From Spongilla lacustris (lineage: Eukaryota; Porifera; Demospongiae; Spongillida; Spongillidae), in NCBI GenBank assembly GCA_949361645.1, contig OX442434.1, positions 395,061-459,060 of the forward strand: a stretch of DNA of 64,000 nt, in the 5' to 3' direction. Under the pieces are notes generated by a model. The model saw only the letters and a program-made list of their open reading frames with translations. It made no database searches and had not been told where the DNA came from. Made by a program: the position numbers and the translations under genes. Shown piece after piece: positions 1-11,394 of this stretch. Positions within the stretch are counted from its first letter, which is position 1. Each line of letters starts with the position of its first letter.

Positions 1-68
1 TACACACATACCTATGTACACAAATACATTTTTTGCACATGTGGGTGTGGTCACATGCAGGGGGATAC

Positions 69-3000
69 GATGATGTTCCAGGGACCAAGCCGCAGATACG
101 CAGGAATAAATCCTTTGTACAAGGCCATGATACCTTCTGTCTTGCATGTCTTGTGTGTGTGAGAGAGACACGATCAGCCACCAGCAGCACACAATGCAGA
201 TGTCCTCACCGATATCAGGCAGTCAAAACTACCAGTGTAGTAGGTCTGCTGCCCCCTGAGCACCGTTTGGTTCATCATCCGGCTCTATTGGGGGACAGAG
301 CAGCAGGTGAGAGCTGACACGTGCCCCCCCCCCCCCCTTCATGGTAGTCCCTCTCACCTTTACCACATCCACTGGGTTAGCAATCACCGTACCCAACACT
401 CCAGCAATGAAGCTCGCACTGTTTGACAGAAGGATTTGTTAAAGGCAAACTAAAACACTTTGTAGTTGTTACATGAAATGGGTGTGCAGTCTATCATCCA
501 CCAGACCTGTGTCTAGCATGGCCTTCTTAGAGAGGTCATAGGAGGGCAGAAGAACGCCAGCTACAATGGCTGCCCTTTGCATAGTAGGAACAACACCCTA
601 AGAGAAGATATCGGTCAACATCTAATCCCTCACCCAATCCAATCCCCCTCACCCTATACAATCCCCTTATCCCTTCACTGTGGTAGATCTGTTTGAAGAA
701 GTACAAGCAACTTCTCCTCTTGGTGTAGCTTGCTGATGTGGCAGCTTGCATCCTAACCTACAGGAGTACAAAGATGTTGAGCTATTATACACACGCACAC
801 ACACACACAACCCAGCAGTACCTTCAGGATTGTCTACTGTCCATTACTCCTCCCCATCCCCTCCCATAACTGTACCTTCAGGACATCTACTGTCCATTAC
901 TCCTCCCCAACCCCTCCCATAACTGTACCTTCAGGATTGTCTAATGTCCATTACTCCTCCCCATCCCCTCCCATAACTGTACCTTCAGGACGTCTACTGT
1001 CCATTACTCCTCCCCATCCCCTCCCATAACTGTACCTTCAGGATGTCTACTGTCCATTACTCCTCCCCACTCCCTCCCCATAACTGTACCTTCAGGACGT
1101 CTGTTGGATTGGCAATAGCTGAAGCCACAGCTCCACTTGTCATACCTGAGACCACACTGGTGTACAATGTATCACCTGGGAGGGGGGGGGGGGGGGGGGC
1201 ACAACACAGACCACATCGTTCAACCACTTCAACCTCCCAGTAACAGCTACATGTGTACATCATACAGATAATGGCAAGTATGAAATCATTATCAACATGT
1301 GTATTAAAAAGCAGCGGTCTTTGTCGCATCTTCTAAACCAATGTACAGTGAGTACAGTAGTACTCATACAAAATGATCATCACATCCTGATCCAGCATAT
1401 AGAGACTGAACTCTATCTCTGTGTCATTAGGCCATATAAAGTAAATAACTTGTTCCTATCCCTGCCTGCCCACCTCAATTTTTTTGGCCCGCCCCTAAAC
1501 ATATTTTAGTAGTTACAGTACACTTGCTCATAATGCATATTATGGTTTAGATGAAAAGCAATGCATTATTACAAATATGCACATTCCATGTTCCTAGTTG
1601 AACAGATGGAACCAGCTTGGTTTGACCCAATTTCAATGCAGTATGAGAATTATGCATTATGAGCAAGTGTACTGTATCATATCAAAAGCATGGTCACATG
1701 CAAACTTTACATGTACTCCCAACCGTGCTACAATTAACATGGATCGCTCGTGGAAAAAAAAAGATCTGTTCCAAGGAGATCTGAAAATTCAGAATAGCCT
1801 TTAATATATCATTGAGTAATCATTTTGCTAGTATTAAAATTGTAAATTATAACAATTCCCAGCGGTTATCTGGACTGGGCACCCACCTCCTCAGACTCAC
1901 TGCCAACTACTGTTGTAACAACACATTTCCTTTGTTTGTTTTTTTGCATTGTACATGTGCAAACAATATAGCTACTGTTCATACAATGAACTGCAGTTTT
2001 CAAGCTGAATAGAATAGGAGGATGAGAAATGGTCTATTTTATATGGCCTCACTGCAGGTTTTGGAGTTTTTTTTCAACGCAAAAAGCTTTGGCTTCTGGG
2101 GTAGAGCTTGTAGCACTCCCCCATACCCCCTAGCTGGTTGGGAGGTGCCCCCTCCCATGGGCAGCATTGCCAACTGTGCCCCCCCCCCCCCCCCCCCCCC
2201 TTCTTCTAAATTCCTGGATCTGCCCCTGTAGTAGGTTGTGTTGCTTCTTGGCTACCATAGTCATGTTTAATCTAACACTTTAGCCACACCCACATGTTGA
2301 TGATTGGTGTAGCTGGCCGCTTGAGTACACTTAGCTACTAATGTTAGCCCAATCAGTATGCCATCATAACTATTAGTCCTAGTGCCCATCATAACTCATT
2401 AGCCCTTCATAAATAACATTAACATTAGTCCTATGCCCATCATAACTAACCACTAGTGCCCATCATAACTAACCATTAGTCCTAGTGCCCATCATAACTA
2501 ACCATTAGTCCTAGTGCCCATCATAACTAACCATTAGTCCTTCATAACTAACCATTAGTCCTAGTGCCCAGCCATCTCTTGAGGTGTTGGTACAAGCCAA
2601 TCTTTAGTGTACCGTAAGATGCTTGCCGGAGAAGAGCAGGAGCAATGCTTCATTGGAGCCGAGGAGGAAGTAGGTGTGGTGATCAGAATAAGAACCATTA
2701 ATGACTGTACAACATCTGAAATACTGGTACTTAATAATACCAGTGGGCTGGTACTTAATATTACCAGTGGGCTGGTACTTAATACTACCAGTGGGCTGTA
2801 CTTAATATTACCAGTGGGCTGGTACTTAATATTACCAGTGGGCTGGTACTTAATATTACCAGTGGGCTGTACTTAATAATACTTGTCAACATTGCACATC
2901 TTCTGCTTTAAGTTGTTACAATTATAGTAATGCTATGATAGAGGGACACTCACAGGTGTGATGGAGAGGCTTATGTCCTTGTGATGGTGTGAGGGACAGG

Positions 3001-4140
3001 TGTGATGAAGGGGCCTATGTCCTTGTGATGGTGTGAGGGACAGGTGTGATGAAGGGGCCTATGTCCTTGTGATGGTGTGAGGGACAGGTGTGATGAAGGG
3101 GCCTATGTCCTTGTGATGGTGTGAGGGACAGGTGTGATGGAGAGGCTTACGTCCTTGTGATGGTGTGAGGGACAGGTGTGATGGAGAGGCTTATGTCCTT
3201 GTGACGGTGTGAGGGACAGGTATGATGAAGGCTTATGTCCTTGTGATGGTGTAAGGGACAGGTGTGATGAAGGGGCTTATGTCCTTGTGATGGTGTGAGG
3301 GACAGGTGTGATGGAGGCCTATATCCTTGTGATGGCGTGTAAAAAAATTTCTTTGGAAATTTGGTGGATCAAAGCCATGATTAAACTGATGTTTATTTGG
3401 TCAGAAATTACAGCCACATACCAGAGACAACTGCACAATGATTCTCATTACATGGCCACAATAGGCATGGTAAGGATGGCACAACAAATTGATCAGGTGT
3501 GAATATTGCCCAGCAGCTATTGGAGGGAACTTGTAAGTTTTAAGTCTACATGATTCAATTATGGAAGGTACGTCAGTTCACATGACCATATGACAAACAG
3601 ATCAATTCATGTGATCACATGATACAGTGGACCTAGTTCAAATCATTATACGATGTAATTACGTGGTCATATCTGTGCCTACCACACACCAAATGTTGGA
3701 CATGTAAATATAACATTCCAGTTTCTAGCTATGCACTATCAGTACGTGTTGGTTCATTATTGCCCCTCAGTGACTGCTTCTAGTATTCAAGGTACAGTGT
3801 ACGAGTGAAGCGAGTTACTGCTTCAGAGATGAGAAGCCAACGGCATCGGCCTACTCTACCCAACCGTTCCACCCAGCATGTTAAACATACTTACCCGGCG
3901 TACAAGGCCTTCACCCCTTCTTCTTGCGAGATGCGAAACAAAGCATTTACCATCCCCCGATATCGAATCCGGGATATGCCTTCTGAGTATTGCCCTTGAA
4001 TTTGTAAGCGCGTCTTGGTAGTATCAATGGGAAAGGTACCTGCAAATATTGTATGGAATAGCAGGAGCCCACCCCGCACTTTGCCTACCAAATTCAGCTG
4101 CAACTGAGGCAACGCCGCCGAGCAAGAAAGGTTTGAACAT
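69..4140 (-). CDS. SLC25A30-like: Mitochondrial solute carrier, SLC25A14/SLC25A30 (UCP5/KMCP1) type, 3' end off window
   Basis: Inner-membrane mitochondrial carrier of the uncoupling-protein-like branch. Exons on the minus strand in coding order: 4140-4089, 4039-3895, 2647-2553, 1175-1090, 757-653, 597-473, 418-358, 284-210, 149-69; these 825 nt stay in frame (275 codons). The start is the ATG of MFKPFLLGG, which aligns with WKPFVYGGLAS of the vertebrate proteins; the same frame upstream has no ATG. All three carrier signature motifs are present: FPIDTTK, NPTDVLK and NPVDVVK. Other family landmarks are [25 protein letters not shown] and [18 protein letters not shown]. The last exon (the YEQL region of homologues) must lie left of base 1, after the donor at base 68. 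A14 and A30 are equally close, so the exact orthologue is open. Two introns carry arrays of copied donor sites (separate entries). Confidence 0.93.
840..1095 (-). repeat. 54-bp minisatellite copying the exon-4 end and 5' splice site of the carrier gene
   Basis: About five extra copies of a roughly 54-bp unit lie in the intron after carrier exon 4. On the minus strand each unit carries the exon end (GACGTCCTGAAG or a one- or two-base variant) joined to the donor GTACAGTTATGGG. The true donor is at 1089-1088; similar junctions recur near 1035, 980, 927 and 877, and a partial one near 823. Confidence 0.85.
2040..2228 (-). mobile_element. Relic of the hAT-like MITE family also present at 16294-17099
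   Basis: On the minus strand this begins CAGGGGCAGATCCAGGAA, then a long C/G homopolymer, then the TTGGCTTCTGGGG and CAACGCAAAAAG blocks. The same blocks occur in the same order in the copy at 16294-16540. It lies inside carrier intron 3. Only one terminus is clear. Confidence 0.6.
2338..2562 (-). repeat. Minisatellite copying the exon-3 end and 5' splice site of the carrier gene
   Basis: Units of about 26-30 bp. Read on the minus strand each carries GGCACTAGGACTAATG joined to GTTAGTTATGA, the same junction that phase analysis requires as the real end of exon 3 (2553/2552). About four good copies lie between 2467 and 2562, with decayed copies further left. Confidence 0.75.
2715..3325. repeat. 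Two intronic minisatellites (about 24 bp, then about 44 bp)
   Basis: 2725-2875 holds about six copies of a 24-bp unit built on GGTACTTAATATTACCAGTG. 2945-3325 holds about eight copies of a roughly 44-bp unit built on GTCCTTGTGATGGTGTGAGG. Both lie in carrier intron 2 (2648-3894). No coding content. Confidence 0.85.
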
Positions 4141-5276
4141 ACCGCCCTTCTCGGAAGTTCGTAGCTGCGAAAGCTGGGTTAGTGCACGCTCCCTTCCAAA
4201 GGTGTTTCGAGTAGGAAGAGACGCCACTAACGTCGCACTCGCACCTTAAAATCAATAATGCTTCGGTATACGTGCGCGCATGCACTGCACGAGTCGTCCA
4301 CGTGAAATGTCGTGATAACCACGCCCTCATTATTCTCTCACCGGTCTCGCGTGCCATGACGTAAAATATGGTCTGGATACATTTTTACAATTTTTATTTA
4401 CTAGATATAATTCACACTGCAAACTACAAAACCACGTACAAACGCACATAATTATGTGTGGTTATACCAAGGTTATACGTGGTTTGAATAACCATAGTCT
4501 GCTTGCAGTGATATTCCGTGTGCTAGCACCAGAATTGCAACGGTCACATTACCATCTATGATTACATGCTGTGGAATTTCGCACCTTGTGTGAGTTGTAT
4601 TCTGAGGAAGCTATAGTATTGACAGCGCTATCGTGACGGCTTCTAAACAGTTCGGTATAGTGAACTGCGTCCAAATCAGAGTGCAGTTGTGCGAAGTTTT
4701 TGAAGGGCAGAGCCTTATTTGTGTGCCTTCCAAGTGGTTCAGCTGACACTCCCTCTTGTGGGTACTAATTACATTCTTGGCATGTGACTTGACCGATGAT
4801 TACATTCCTGCTGTTGCCGGGCGCGGAAAGTAATATCGCACTTATTATATCATGGCACCCGCGACTACGGGAAAATATTACACGTACACCGGGATCTCTG
4901 AACAAAAACTAAATCAGAGACAAATTATATATATATAGACTCCCTTCGAATGTTTCAAAAAATAAGACCATTGGCCTCATTACTAGTGCTCCACGCCCAG
5001 TTGCATCATAAACAAGAAGCATATTTAAATTTCCACGTTGAAACCATACCAATGCTGTCAAACTTTACCCCTTCGACGTGCGTACATGTGGTGGGTTGAG
5101 GCGCTGTTTTGCAAACTTCTGACGGAAGAAGCAGTGCAAAGCATGCGCAGCGATCATGTGCTACTACTGCAGGTGTATCTGATATAATGACCCAAAGAGG
5201 AAACATCCGTTTCACGGTGACTCATGATAGACGTCATGAAAACACATGAACTATGGACATCACACTGTAAAATTGT
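4141..5276. other. Region between carrier start and RPL35A stop, no gene recognised
   Basis: Holds the 5' flank of the carrier gene and the 3' flank of RPL35A. Only short, unconvincing open frames were found (for example 4549-4749 and 5006-5215). No tRNA-like or repeat structure was recognised. The carrier promoter and 5' UTR are expected near 4141-4400. Confidence 0.6.
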
Positions 5277-6523
5277 TCACACTCTTGACGGGTACAGCAT
5301 CTAGATGGTGCAGGAGAGAATTCCAAATTACAGAATAATAATAAAAACTGCAGAACAAACAAAGGACCAACCCCCAGCTTACCACTTTAAGACTTGCTCC
5401 CATTGCCTTGGGTGGCAAATTGTTACGGAACTTGGCTTTTACAACTCCACTGTTGCCATGTGAACGTGTAACTCGTCCCCAGATGACACGGTACTTGCTG
5501 GGTTTTCGACCACGTTGGCGTTCCTTCTTCTGCACACGGTATATGTACGCCACTCGTTTACCCAAGTAGAAAGCTGTCTCTTCCTTTTTGTTTACACCCT
5601 CAATTTTGAGCAATGATGTGTTTGAATCTTGGGTCCTGAGGCCTCTTCTGAACCCCAGGAAGATTGCCTTAGAATACAGCCTATAGATACATTGATAAGA
5701 CGGTAAAATGCATTCAATTGACTGAAAAAAGTAGGCCAATTTTATGACACTTGAGACTATTATCCAGCAAGGTATATGTAACTTTCTGATTCCTTCGAAA
5801 TCTTTGCAATATTGGTTAGTGAGATTACACTGTGTACACCTCTGCCAATTTGGCTTATAATTGAAAGCATAACTATCTAGGATTGACCCAATTGACCCAT
5901 TCAAACTCAATTCATAACCAGACATTGTTGCCATGTTGTTCTGGCTTGACTTGAAAACCTCTGCGTCCACACCTACTACAACAATCATATGCACAGGTGT
6001 TCTAACAGTCACCATTGGTGCCAGAGAGTGATAGCCACTGATTAAAAAGTGATGGACAATGCCAACATTTCATCCTCCTCAGGCCGACGGTATATCTCCT
6101 TAGATGTGCTCAATAATTGGGTTGCAATGCTAAATATTTCTGTTGCGCTGTGAACAGGAACCAAAGCAGTAATCGTCGCACTGTCATTTAGCTCTCTCAA
6201 TACTTAGTTATCCGTCGCTACCTCGAGTTACAGGCACAAAACCATTTGCAGCTGCAATTTAATGGAGCTCACGCTACAAACGCGCTGCAAATACGCTACT
6301 AACACAATCGCAATGTACGCAACACAATGGCGCTCCTCACTTGGGGAGATATAGATGCTATCAGACATCAAAATTCTGGAACACGAGGTGTTTTAATTGT
6401 AATATGCACCACGATTAAATATCAACAGGCAAAGTGAGTGGTAACCTCTCAGCCCAAACCCCAACAGAACTCAACCATAATAGCATCCACATTCCCAGTC
6501 CCTCACCTCACTCGTTGCGTCAT
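5277..6523 (-). CDS. RPL35A: 60S ribosomal protein L35a (eL33)
   Basis: Structural protein of the large cytosolic ribosomal subunit. Three coding exons on the minus strand: 6523-6507 (MTQRV plus the first two bases of R), 5680-5383 and 5300-5277. Together 339 nt give 112 aa plus stop, against about 110 in mammals. The middle exon carries the family core: [50 protein letters not shown] and [13 protein letters not shown]. The tiny last exon gives MLYPSRV and a stop, matching MLYPSRI of vertebrates. The 826-nt first intron holds no gene I recognise; snoRNA hosts are common in such introns but no convincing C/D or H/ACA pair was seen. A further 5' UTR intron is likely (see promoter entry). Confidence 0.96.
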
Positions 6524-6777
6524 GGTGATCACGAAATTCCCACCTGGTGAGAGAGAAAAAAATTACTGCGGTACCATTTTAGTTGAAATCGTGGACACGG
6601 TACAAATGGGTCAATTACAACTAATACTATCATCTGTCCAGACTACTGCATTGAAGATCACTATGAAACACACGGATACCTACCTTACCTCAACAACGTG
6701 CCGTTCGAAAGGATGTCACGTGCGCTAAGCCAGGTTTATAATTCACTCCGCCCTACCACGTGTACCGCCCGCGCGCT
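6524..6777. promoter_or_regulatory. Shared head-to-head promoter of RPL35A and GFM1
   Basis: Only 254 bp separate the two start codons. On the RPL35A side the minus strand shows a TATA-like ATTATAAA near 6741-6734. A pyrimidine start CCTTTC at 6712-6707 lies about 26 bases downstream, as expected of a TOP-type ribosomal protein mRNA. Next come a donor GTAAGG at 6688-6683 and an acceptor CTCTCTCACCAG just before the coding exon, so a 5' UTR intron is likely. Transcription start sites are inferred. Confidence 0.6.
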
Positions 6778-8718
6778 ATGCTCTACCAACTTCGGTGCTT
6801 ATCCACGCTGCTGAGCAACAGTTTACCGTTAAGCGCCGTATGTAACACCAGGGTGAGACCGGGGGCTTTTGAGAAAATGTTAGACAAATTATATTGCATA
6901 GGTTTTGGTTGGATCCTGTGCAAATGCTCGACGTTGGTACGCAACGAAGCATGTAAGTACCCACATGCACTTTGTAAGACGTAGCAACTGCATGCACCCT
7001 GCAGTGGAATGTGGAGGATATACGCAACATCGGCATATCCGCCCACATCGACTCCGGCAAGACCACCTTAACGGAGCGTATCCTGTTCTACACGGGCAGG
7101 ATAGCGGTGATGCACGAGGTGAAGGGCAAGGATAACGTCGGAGCTACAATGGACTTCATGGAGCTTGAAAGGCAACGCGGCATCACTATTCAAGTGAGTG
7201 TTATCAAAGTGCCGCAGAGCCTTTCACGTGCGCATCGGACACGCCCACCAGTCTGCTGCTACCTACACCACGTGGAAGGACTACAACATCAACATAATTG
7301 ACACGCCCGGCCATGTTGACTTCACCATTGAAGTGGAGAGGTCACTGCGAGTGCTGGACGCAGCTGTACTGGTGCTCTGCGGGGTGGGCGGGGTCCAGAG
7401 CCAGACCCTGACGGTCAACAGGCAGATGAACAGATACAGAGTACCGCGTATCGCATTCATCAATAAGCTGGACAGAATGGGAGCTAATCCTGAAAGGGTT
7501 CTTTCACAGATGAGGTATGTTCTTGTGCAGGTCCTCCACAATAAGTATATGTGCTGCTCTTGAATAAGGTCCAAACTCAGGCACAATGCTGCGTTTGTGC
7601 AACTCCCTATTGGTTTGGAAGGGAAACATGAAGGGATGGTTGACATTATTCATGGAAAGGCCTTCTACTTCGATGGCAAATTTGGGTGAGCTACAACTAG
7701 TATAAAATCTATTCGGATGTACACCAGTTTATGTACATGAAGGTGGTACCTCCATATGTACAGGTGGTACCTCCATATATACAGGTGGTATCTCCATATG
7801 TACAGGTGGTATCTCCATATGTACAGGTGGTACCTCCATATGTACAGATGGTATCTCCATATATACAGGTGGTACCTCCATATATACAGGTGGTACCTCC
7901 ATATATACAGGTGGTATCTCCATATGTACAGGTGGTACCTCCATATGTACAGGTGGTATCTCCATATGTACAGGTGGTACCTCCATATGTACAGGTGGTA
8001 CCTCCATATATACAGGTGGTACCTCCATATGTACAGGTGGTACCTCCATATGTGGTTTATGCCATTCACTTGTCTTTGTCCATCCATTGATCACCATTTG
8101 AAGCATTTTATTGAGACTGTGTGTAGGTTTCATACTCTGTTCCATTGTTAGGGAAAAAATAATTGAAGACCAAGTGCCTAAGGAGATGAGAGATTTGGTG
8201 GCAAGGAAGCGCTTTGAATTGGTTGGTAAGTTTTGGAAGCACAGCATTTGGTTTTCATTGCAAAATATTTCCTCGTATTAGAGGCTGTAGCTAATGTGGA
8301 TGAAACACTTGGAGAACAATTTCTATCTGATGTAGAAGCAGCGCCTGAGGACCTGATGGTATGTGGGTGTGTAGGCCTGAGGACCTGATGGTATGTGGGT
8401 GTGTAGGGAGCTAGCTCCCTGTGTGATACTAATACATGTGCTGTTTCATTCCATGTGTTTGTTGTTTGTAACATTTATTGCCCTTGATGGCACTCAACAC
8501 TTCTAGAAAGCCATCCGCAGGGCTACCATTAGCCGTCACTTCACTCCAGTATTTGTAGGGTCTGCTCTTAAGAACAAGGGCATTCAGGTACGCACATGTC
8601 ACAAGTTTTGCCGATTAAAAGCTCCTCCCCTAATCTGATGGATAGCCCTTACTTGATGGTGTGTTGGCATACCTTCCTAATCCTTCTGAAGTCACGAACT
8701 ATGCAATGGACAATACCA

Positions 8719-8782
<64 letters not shown>

Positions 8783-11341
8783 GTGCTTTCACATATTGTT
8801 GCTGCATGTTTTGTTCAGTAACCAGGAGAAGGTTGTCTTGAGCCCACTCAGGGATGGATCACACCCTTTTGTTGGTCTAGCCTTCAAGTTGGAGGTAAAT
8901 GCAAAGCTAAAGGAAAGTTGTCATGTGACTAGATGGATATGTCATGTGGCTAGAGGGATATGTCATGTGACTAGATGGATATGTCATGTGGCTAGATGGA
9001 TATGTCATATGCCTAGATGAATACACATTGGTACTCAATTACTTAATCCTAATTCACATGACTCATGTCCCTCTGCTGCTAGTACCCCTTGGTCCACTGC
9101 CCTTGCTAGTACCCCTGCCTATTAGCCACCACTTGGTCCACCACTTGGTCCACCACCCTTGCTAGTACCCCTGCCTACATCTGTGTGGTCATTGCATAAT
9201 CTGTGTGATCATTACATAATCTTTTAGGCTGGTCGGTTTGGTCAGCTGACGTACATCCGTGTCTACCAAGGATCCCTCTCCAGGGGGGACAACATTGTAA
9301 ATACTCGCACAGCAAGGAAAGTCAAGGTGTCCCGCCTTGTCAGGATGCATAGTGATCAGATGGAGGTGGGTCTTGTGAGCATATGTAGGTGGGGTGAATA
9401 TCTATTGGGCCTCTAAACCCCTTGTCTCACTTCGGTTGACGTTTTAGGCATAATTCCTCACCTTAAATTATTGCCAATTGGAAGATGGCGTTAGTAACTA
9501 TTGATCAGTTGGTGGTGGTGTTGTTGGAGAGGTGTGTGCATTAATGTTTATGCTGTACTTCTGAACAGGATGTGTCTGATGTGCACGCAGGGGACATATG
9601 TGCATTATTTGGAATTGACTGTGCATCAGGAGATACGTTTACAACTGAGGACATGACAAAACTGACAATGGTAGGGTCGTACGTCCAATTGTTGTTGAAG
9701 AACTTACTGTATTCATTTGTTAGGAATCCATCCATGTGCCAGATCCAGTCATATCTCTTGCTGTAAAGCCTGCTAAGAAGGTATTTGAATGAATTTGCTG
9801 AATTGACAACATTGGTGGAAAGACCCGATATCTACTTGAGCTGTTAATCGCTTTATAGGATGACCTGGATGCATTTTCAAAGGCCATAAATCGTTTCCAA
9901 CGTGAGGACCCAACTTTTAAAGTTCATTATGATGAAGAAAGTCGGGAGGTCTGTGCATCATAAGAGACACTACTTTTTTTTTTTTAAATTGTTGTGTGTG
10001 TGTGTGTGTAGACTATCATCTCTGGCATGGGTGAGCTGCATTTAGAGATCTACACCGAGGTATGTGAGGAGGCACTGACATGTGTGGAGCATATGCTACG
10101 TTGTAACCTTCATCTGCCTCCCTCCCCCTAGCGCATGCGGCTGGAGTACAACTGCCCTTGCGTCACTGGCAAGCCAAAAGTGGCCTTCAGAGAAACAGTG
10201 GCAAACGAAGTCAAGTTGAGTGCCCAGGCCAGCTGACCTTCACTTTACCTATTGCTTTCATTTTACTTTTATTCAGGTTTGACTACCTTCATAAGAAGCA
10301 GAGTGGAGGGGCGGGGCAGTATGGGCGTGTCATAGGACATCTGGAGGTAATGGATGCTTGGAGTGCTGTTATGTCCAATAGCTTCTGTTTAGCCCCTGGT
10401 TGGAGACGAGCTGATGAAGGTGGAGTTTGTGGACAAAACTGTTGGCATGAATATTCCAAAGAATTTTATCCCAGCCATTGAGAAAGGGTTTCAGGAAGCA
10501 TGTGATAAAGGTACTGTGTGGAGGGTTGGTGGGTGTGTCTGGGTGTGTGAGTGGTATATGCATGTTACCATTAAATTGAAGAAATCTGCCTCCTTGCCCA
10601 CCCCTCCTCCTTGCACACCCCTCCTCCTTGCCCACCCACTGGTGTACATCACTGTACTGGTTACTCACTCACTAGCATTATCTGTGTGCCATGTGACATG
10701 GTATTTGTATGTTTATTTTTGTACCCTCTCCAGGTCTGCTGTCAGGTCACAAAGTGACAGGAGTTCGCTTTGTGCTAGAAGACGGAGTGTCGCACGCTGT
10801 TGACTCCAGCGAAATCGCATTTAGGCTGGCAGCAGTAGGTGCCATGAGGCAAGGTGGGTGGGGCCACAAAGCAAGGTGGGGGGGAGAGAGTGTGTCAGGA
10901 GGTGGTGCTGTGGGAAGTGCAATGGTCACAAGAGGGAGGGGCTTCACTTATGGGAAGTGCAAGGGTCACAAGAGGGAGGGGCTTCACTTGTGGGAAGTGC
11001 AAGGGTCACAAGAGGGAGGGCTTCACTTGTGGGAAGTGCAAGGGTCACAAGAGGGAGGGCTTCACTTGTGGGAAGTGCAAGGGTCACAAGAGGGAGGGGC
11101 TTCACTTGTCAAGTTACTGTCTGCTCTGTATAGCCTTCCCAAATGGCCCGCCTATCATCCTTGAACCCATTATGACTGTAGAGGTTGTTGCGCCAACAGA
11201 GTTTCAGGTTTGTGAGTGTGGATGATGCATCGAGACTTGTTCTGCTATGTGTCATGCATTTAAGGTATCATAAAATGTTTAGGCTGGGTAGAAGGGAGGA
11301 CCTTTGCCACTAAAGGGAGCGAGCATTGTATTGTTGCACCG

Positions 11342-11394
<53 letters not shown>

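Noticed and set aside
4024..4227. Longer N-terminus for the carrier starting at 4227
   Set aside because: The codon there is GTG, and the frame has no ATG before 4140. The ATG at 4140 matches the length of the family N-terminus.
5260..6015. 251-codon frame over RPL35A
   Set aside because: It runs through exon 2 into intron sequence on both sides. The true protein uses short first and last exons.
5687..6506. snoRNA in the first intron of RPL35A
   Set aside because: Expected by analogy with ribosomal protein genes, but no convincing paired C/D or H/ACA boxes were found by eye. A covariance-model search would decide.
7011..7301. GTG at 7011 as the start of GFM1
   Set aside because: The codon lies inside exon 2 and is an ordinary valine. 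An upstream exon at 6778-6852 with a presequence-like peptide joins in frame.
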